Assembly: GCA_017621525.1 (NCBI GenBank)
Contig: JAGASX010000008.1
Location: 1 to 33,210 of the forward strand
DNA length: 33,210 nt
Source: Clostridia bacterium
GTDB taxonomy: Bacteria; Bacillota; Clostridia; Christensenellales; UBA1242
Reading direction: 5' to 3'
The notes beneath the pieces were generated by a model, which searched no databases, was not told where the DNA came from, and worked only from the letters and a program-made list of their open reading frames with translations. Position numbers and translations under genes: made by a program. Positions 12,101-21,100 of the stretch are shown here, piece after piece (the first letter of the stretch is position 1; each line of letters opens with the position of its first letter).

Positions 12101-15100
12101 ACATTTTGCACTATCTTGACACATTTGTTGTGGACATAACCCACGATGATTGGTACAAGTGGACAAATGTTACAATCGACGGCGACTATAATTCAATTAT
12201 TGGCAACCAAACTGCAACCAACGCAAACAGTGGAAACTTTACAGTTGTGGAAATTGGCTCTCACATGACAATCAACATTGTAAGTGAGGCAATAAAAGTT
12301 GTATTTACAACTTCTTACATTTGCCCAGCATCAACCACAATTGCACAAGCATCTGGCTCTGTTACAGGCACATACACAGCAGACGCCGGCATGGAAACTA
12401 TGGCTGACGTACTTGGGCAGTATTTGCCAAAAGCGGGCACATTCAGGCAAGAAAGTTGGCAATATGGTGCAAGCGAAATTGAGTTTACTTCATCTGCACA
12501 AAATGTTATTACAACCATTCATGGAAGTGTGCCAACAAGCGACATTTCTATTGAACTTTCTGCAAACTTTGTTGGGCTTGACTATACTGTAACCTTTGAA
12601 AAGGGCACAGCACCAGAGGCAGAGTTTACCGGTGATGACGCCGGCGCAGTTTCTGCAACAAGGGTTTACAGATACGGCTCACCAATCACAGATATGCCAA
12701 TTCTTGACAATGACGGCAAGGATTACATTTGGATTAGTGGGGCAAATGAAATCTTCTCGGTAGGCAAAAACTTTGTTACAAGCCTTGCAAACGCAGACTG
12801 CACCCTTACACTTACCGCAGAATGGGAAAACATACCTTACAAACTTTATATCACACTTGACGAAAACGCAGACAAAGTAACAGATATGAAAGCAGACGGC
12901 GTTGCTGTTGGCGAGTACATTCAAGTTATTTTGGGGGCAACACAAGAAGTTTACTTCACAATTCTTACAGGTTATGAACTTGACCAAACAAACACAACAA
13001 TCACAGCCGGAAACGGGGAAACTTCACTTACTTTCAATGGCAATGTGCTTACAATTGTAAATGTTATGGCGGACACCCGCGTAAGCGTTGCCGTTAAAGC
13101 AAAAGACTATGTAATTTCAATCAACCAAACAGGTTTTGAAACACTTTCAAACGCAACATATAATGTAAGTTATATGCAAAACATTTCATCAATCTTTGAC
13201 GGACAATCATTCACCCGCGTTGGATATACAATTTCTGCACTTACCTATAAAGGTGTAAACTTTGCATCATTTAATGGCAGTGCGTGGACATTTAATGGTT
13301 TCTACGTTCAAAGCGGTGCTTACGTTTATGACGGCGGGCTGGAACTTGACATTGTTTGGACGCGTGATGAGGGCGCAAGTCAATTTACCCTTTCCCTTGA
13401 CAGCGTGGAAAATGTTTACTACAACGGCACAGAGCAAACAATTGCATACTCTTCAATCATCATAAATGGTGGCGAAACCTTTGCAATTGGCAACACCTTT
13501 GCAAATGGAGAGCGTGCAAAAGAGGCTTACTTCTTGCTTGATGAAAGCAAATACACAGCCCAAAACGACTTCTCATTTGTATACAAAAATGCAATTGCAG
13601 GTGGCAAACTTGTGCTTGTGATTGTTATTGAAGATGTTGTTGGTGGCGGAACTTACAGCCTTACTTCAAGCGAGGTGGAAGTTTCAATTTACCAAACAAA
13701 TGTTGTAATCAAAAATGCAAATGTTTATTCTTACTATACAGGCAGTGCCAATGTGGAACTTATCTCTGGTGCAAGTTTTGGTGAACTTTACTATCAAGAT
13801 AAGGTTACCGCAATGGGCGAACTTGAAATTGCAAAGGTTGAAATAATTGACCAAACAGGCAAATATTGGGTAAGCACAACTGCTGGCAATTATGAAGTGA
13901 AATACTACTTCAACACAGCATCGGGCTTTAACGCAAGCAACTATACCGGTATTGTTAAAGAGGGTGGTTTCTATACCCTTACAACCGCCGGCATGACTGA
14001 CAAAGTTTATGCACAAATTACACAATCAAATGCAACCATTCAACTTTCTGGCAGAGGATACGCAAACGGCAACGTACACAAAGTTGACAATGCCGAAGTA
14101 AAATTCCCTGAATATGTTTTGGGTGCAAATGCAACAATCAATTCAATTTATACGGCAGGTGCCGAGGCTGGCAGATACAGCCTTACAAGCGACTTTACAA
14201 TTGATGTTGACATCACAAATGGGGACGGCGAAGATATTAAATTCAACTTCACATTCTCAATTTCTGGCGACTATTCAATTGTTTCAACCGCTTACGCCTA
14301 TGAAGTTGTTGCAAGGGCAAAAGATTTTGCGGTTACAGAAGTTACTGACGCCGATGAAATTCTTTCTCTTACTTCAATTGAATATGAGGGCACAAAAATC
14401 ACTTTGGGCAGTGAAAATGTTGACTATTCTGTAAGGGGAGAACTTATCTTCTCAATTTCAGGCAATGGCACAGATAACCTTAAAATTTTGGTTACAAAGG
14501 AAAAGGCTGTTTCACTTTCATTCAGCCTTGCAGGAAATACCCCTGTGCTTGCTTGGACAAACACAACAGAGGTTTCTTCTCTTACTTCACTTCTTCAAAA
14601 CCTTGAAAGCGAGGGCGCCCATACATTCAACGCAACATATTCAACAGGCGCAAACCTTTACGCGGTGATGACCGAATACAAGGCTGTGCTTCAAAGCCTT
14701 GGTGATAAGGGTGGCGATATGGGATATAAATATATCGCACGCGGAACAACCCTTGCCCTTGACACTCCAATTGCATGGACGGGCTTTGACTTTGCCGAGT
14801 GGGTTGTTGAAGATGACCTTACAGTTGTTGGTAATGAAATTTCACTTGACAGAGATGGCACAATTGTTGCCTCAACCGCAAGGGTGATTTGGGAAATTGC
14901 AACCCCAACTGCAACCCTTGACAACTTTGCAGGCAGTGCACTTTTTGACGGTGGCGAAATTGAAATCACCTTAAATGACGTTATGTCTGGTGGTTTAACC
15001 AACGAAAACCAAAGCGAACTTACCTATGCCTATGAATTTTTAAGAGGCACAACCTCACTTTCAAAAACACAAAGTTTTAAGGTGGCGGGGCTTATCTCTT

Positions 15101-18100
15101 CAAGCGGTGAATACACCTTAAAAGTTACCGCATCAAAGGCAGGCTATGTTGCAAAAACTGCAAACTTTACATTCAATGTGTCAATCAGCGGACTTGTTTT
15201 AAATGAAGTTATATTCGACGCGGACACATTCACATATTCAAACAAAGATTTTGCAAATGATATTTTAATTACCTTAAAGGGCTTGTTTGATGACAAATTC
15301 ACTTTGGCAGAACTTACCAAAGAGGAAAACCCATACTGCTATTTCACAGTTGACAGAGGCATAATTAAAAATGTTGGCACATTCAATCTTACCCTTGTGC
15401 TTGACAGCGACGTGTTTGACACCGCAAGCATGGGCGAGTTTGAATACAATTATCAAATAACCGTTGAAAAGGCATCTATTCTTCTTAAACAAAGCGATAT
15501 TCCAGCCGAGCACAGCGAAAAACTTCTTGGCATGGAGGACCCAACTTTCACATTCAACATAACAATGTTTGAGGGTGAAAATGCGGAAGAAGTGGAAGTT
15601 TCACTCACCCGCCAAAGTGGCGAAAACAAAGGCGAGTATGCGTTTACTGCAATTTCAGTTGCATCTGCAAACTTCACCGCAGATATGGAAGAGGGCTTAA
15701 TCTTTACAATCAAACAGGCAGAGGGCGCACTTAAAGTTGTGCTTGAAAATGAAATTTCTGCCGTTTACAGCAAAACAATTCCTGTTATTGAAATTGCATA
15801 TAATGAAGAGTTTGGCCAATGGATTATGTCGCTTGGCGACAGTTCAACAAACCTTATTCTGCTTTACCAAAGCGGTGAGGACTTTATTGAAATTTCTGGC
15901 ACACTTTACAAAATAGCGCTTGAAAACATTTCATTCTCACTTGATGAGGCGGTTGACGCAGGCACTTATGACGCGGGCAACATGAAGTATGCTGGCGAAG
16001 GCAACTTTACAGACTTTATTGTTGCCGGAAGTGTAAAAATTGCAACACGTGCAATCACTTTGGCAGGCATCACAAAAGTGTTTGACAGAAATGAAAACAT
16101 AATTGCAACCACAGAAAATCTTAGCGGTCTTATCGCGGGCGACGACGTTGCCCTTACCGGTAAATACAAAACCATGACAGTTGCAAATGATATTGAACTT
16201 ACAAGCCTTGCCCTTACCGGCACTCGTGCGTTTAACTATCATATTGTTGCAGAGGGCGCAACAGGAGATATCACTCCACTTGCAGTAAATGATGTGGTTG
16301 TGGAAATTTCAAACGACCAATTTGAATATGGTCAAATTTCAAATACAACACCATCAAGCGAACTTTCTTCACTTGTTGGTGAAATAAAACTTTCACTTGA
16401 TGGCAATCTTGGCGACCTTTCACTTGACTTTATATCTGTTGAAAGCCTTGCAATTTCCGGTGAAGTTTCAACCGCTGGATACCTTAACGCTGGCAGTGCA
16501 GACATTGTGATTAAATTCGCATCAAACAACTTCTCTGGGCTTAAAGCAGAGGGCTATTCAGTATCAATTTACCTTACTCAAAAGCAACTTGACCTTTCAG
16601 CAATGACAATTGTGAAAGACTATGACAAAACCGCCACCTTGCCAAATGACATTGCAGGCGAGTTTGCATCTTACATTTTTGCTGGTGATGATGTGCAAAT
16701 TGATATGACTTTAAGTAAGTATGAAAATGCAGAAATTGGCACAAACAAGGCAGTTGCCATTGTGCTTGCGGGCAGTGATAGTGCAAACTATGTTGTACTT
16801 GACAACGTAAAAGGTACAATCAATGCATACTCTGTAAAACTTACAGTAAATGCAACAACACAGCATGCAGACCTTGTAACTGACGGCGCATTTGTAGCCG
16901 ACGGCATTATGCCAAATATTGGCAGTGCAACCTTTAAAGTGGGCTATCCAAGCACAGAAAGTGCAAGTGCGGTTATGGCATCGCTTACACTTCCTACAAG
17001 GACGGGTTACACCGCAACCGGCTGGAAGTATTATGACGGCAACGGCTATACAGCGCTTACAAGTGAAAACATTTTCTCTTTCCTTGAAAGCATTGTAAAT
17101 GACCAATCACTTACAGAAAAAACTGCAACAATTTACACCGCTTGGGAGATTGAATACTATTCAATTTCAATCAGCGGAGAAAACATTGCATCTTATCAAG
17201 TTTCTTCAACAGACATAGCGGCATTTGACGAAAACGACAAAATTAAATATTTCAGCGACGTAAGCATAGACTTCACCGCAGAACGCGGATATAAATTTAA
17301 GGCATATATGCTTGCAAGCGGAAATGCCGGCGGACGCAACTTTGATGATGTTGGAAACAACACTTCAACCATTGCGATAAGCCAAATTGCGTCAGACCTT
17401 GCTTTGGAAGTTACAACCGAAGAAATTATGGTAACATTTGCAATTGAAGCAAATATACCAGATTATACTACAAGAACAGACACAACCGACCTTGAAAAAA
17501 CATTTGCATACTCTCTTCTTTCAACTATGACAGAAGATGATATTGCTTCGCTTTCAGTTACCGAAGGCACTTACAGCCTTGTTGGGCTTTTGTACAACGG
17601 CTCTGACACAATAGGCGACAAAACATTGCAAGAAATTGTTGATATTGTTGATGAAAATCTTGCAACAGACCTTACAATCAACTTGCTTGCAAAATGGGCG
17701 GGTGAAGAATACCAAATCACCTTTGATGCAAATGGTGGTACACTTGTTGGCGACAGCCAAATAGACGCAGTTTATGGCAGTGCGTTTGCAGTTTCATTCC
17801 CAGATGCAATTAAAGACGGATATATCAAAGCTTGGGTTGACCATGAGGGCAAAGCCTATACAGAACTTGACGTGTTGACAACAATTGGCACGCTTGGCGG
17901 GGACGGAAAGTATCACCTTACTTTCACTGCCGAGTGGAGATATGCAGACTTCAACCTTACCGTTGCATTTGAAGAAAAAATTTCTGTAAAAGTAAATGAT
18001 GAAGAAATTTTAAGCGGACAGACATTTACGCTGACCTATGGCGACGAGGGTGTTAAAGTTGAAGTGTCAGTCGAGGCGGGATATTCATTCTCGGTTGACG

Positions 18101-21100
18101 ACAGCAGACTTGTTGGCGAAATGACACAAGAAGGAAATATCTTTGTAATTAAAAACCTTACAGCAGACAGCGTGATTAAGTTTAACAAAGTTTGCATTGA
18201 CAATACCCTTACCCTTACCCTTACCCAAGTTGAAAGCATTTTGGTAACAATTGACGGGGAAGAGGCACAAAGCGGTGAAGTGATTGTTGTAAAAACAGAA
18301 AGCGTGGCAGAAATTGTGCTTACTTCTGTGAAAGGTTATGAATTTACACTTGCAAACATCACATTCACTGGAAGTGGAACGCTTGACAGAGAAATTTCAG
18401 CAGATAAAGGCACCCTTACCCTTGTTTGGAGTGGCTTTACCGCAGACGGCGAGGCAGAAATTTCAGCAACGCCATCAACCAACACAATTACAATAGAGGA
18501 CGTTAGTGCATACTTTATGACACTTACCCTCAACGGACAGGCAATTGCCGTAACAGGTGGCACATTTGCAATTAAAACTGATGAAGAGGTTGCAGTTGCA
18601 GGTACACTTAAATATGGCTATGAAAACGCAAGCATTTCAACAGGCGACGTTGATTATGTTAAAGCGGGAAGTGTGGATAACACATTCAACAACAGCGATA
18701 AATACTTCTACTTTACCGCAACACTTACAAACATAAATGACAGTTTCAGCGTTGCACTTTCTGCGACAGAGCGTGAATACACATTTGAAGTTTCTGTTAA
18801 AGAGGGCATGGAGGCATTTGGACAAATCACCTCTACAACCCCTGTAACTGTTAAGTTTGGGCAGACGCTTGAAATTGCACAGCAAGAACTTCGCTATGAC
18901 TATATGTTCAATGGTTGGGAAAGCGGTGGAGAAATTATTTCTACTGACGCGGTTGCAACAATTGTTCTTGATGAAAGCCAAAAGGCACTTCTTGAAAGCG
19001 TTGCACACGGCGAAAATATTTCAATTTTTGCGACATATATTAAACGCACAATAAATGTAACATTCTCTGCGGGCATTTATGGCGGATACAGCCTTATCCA
19101 AGATGGCCAAGAGATTGCTTATATTGAAACCCAAACATCAGTCGTTCAAGAAATCATTTTGGGCATAGACCTTGTAATTCAACTTGTGCCTGATAAAGGT
19201 TATGAAGTTGACCTTGTAAAACTTGACGGCTTGGCAATTTCACTTGCCGACCATGGCTATACAGAAACTGACAAACTTGTTACAATTTCAACTGATATAG
19301 ACAATCCATTCACAAGCGTTGATATTTCATTTAAGGCAAGTGCACTTAACATCACAGTGCTTGCCGGTACAAGAATTCGCTATGAAGAGCACCTTGGCAC
19401 AGACGCCGGTGGTTGGATTTACGCAACAAACTCTCGTGGTGAAAGACTTGATGACAGCGTTTACAAACAAAATGACGGAGAACTTATCATTGGCGCAAAC
19501 TATAAGTTCAGCACATACACCGATATAAAAATTTACTTTGTTGCAGTTGCAAAAACCGGCTTTGCTTACACAATCAGTTGCGATACTCCGGGCGTTGTTA
19601 TCAACGAAAGCAACTTAAACGGCACAAAGGTATATTCATTCAGTGGAATTAAAGAAAACATCACAATCAAGGCAATTTTCATTGCAAAAGAAAACAGCGT
19701 AAACGTTCAATTTGCAATGCAAGGCGAAAGCGAAATTGCTTACGCAGGTACAATTGCCGTTGACTCTTCAAGTGCACTCGTTTCGGCAAGTCCAAACAGA
19801 GGCTCTCACCTTGAAATTGGCGTTGTTACAAGTGCAACACTTTCTCTTGAAGTGTACTCTTCACTTGCATACTCACTTCTTGCCGATGAAAATGGATATC
19901 TTGTATACTCAATTGCATACAAAGGCGATGGTTTCTTTGAAACTGTTACCGTTGGTATGCTAAGTGCTATGGATAGGGTTACAACAGGTTTCAGTTATGG
20001 CACAACACTTGAAATTCCAAACATCAACGCAGATGCAACCATTTACATTTACGTTGTTCCGCAAGAATACACACTTACCTTTGCAGTAAGCGATATTGAA
20101 TCTGTAACCATGACAACCAAAGTGCATTATGGTGAAGAATTTGATTTATCAAGTCTTACCGAGGAAGAACTTGGCATTATATTCCCAGAACGTGCAGGCT
20201 TTACATTCTCTGGATACTACACAAAACCACTTGGTCAAGGCACAATGTACATCAACGGCAAGCATGAAATTGTAAGCGTATGGCTTGAAGACGGCTTTGA
20301 ATTTAATGGTACAATCTATGTTAAAGATGACGGCTTTAATATGGAAACCAATTCATTCACCCTTTACGCTGGTTGGATTTTCAATAGGGCGGTGGTAAAT
20401 ATTGAATTTACACCTGCTGATGTGCAAAATGTTGATGAAAGCAAAACTGTTGCCGATATGATTTCAAACTATCACAGCATAACTGCTTGGACAAGTCAAT
20501 ATTCAAGATGGTATGTGGAAATTTTGATTGGCACAAATGTTGAATTTAAAGCAATCGACTTTGACGGATACGAGTTTGAAAGTTGGACACTTTACTTTGA
20601 AGATGAAACAGAGGGCGTAGAAAAACCAGCATCATTCACACTTATGGACATCAAGTTTGGCACATACACCTTAAAGGCTGTTTACAACCCAACTTACACA
20701 ATGCAAATTCAAAACCTTAACAATGGCAAAGATGACGGCGGTGATTCATATTTGGTACAAAACGGCGTTCGTATCACAGGAAAGAGTTTTGATAAAGATG
20801 AAATTCTTACACTTAAAAGTGTGCCTAATGAGGGATACAAATTCCTTTATTGGATAAACATTGATACAAACGAAAGATATATGCCAACCATTGACGCTAT
20901 GGGTGAGGCAACTTACACATTTGCACATCTCCGTATTCTTCCACTTAAACTTAAAGCGGTGTTTGTGGGCAAAACGGTTGTTGTAAACCTTAATACCGAA
21001 AATGCAACCCAATATCACACAATCCGCGAAGTAACAGTCAACGGCAAAACTGTTGATTACTCTTCACCATTCAATGCTTGCGTGGGTGATGAAATTAAAC

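Noticed and set aside
18204-18226. Telomere-like repeat
   Set aside because: Fewer than four units, inside a coding frame, CCCTTA rather than CCCTAA; it is a coding microsatellite.
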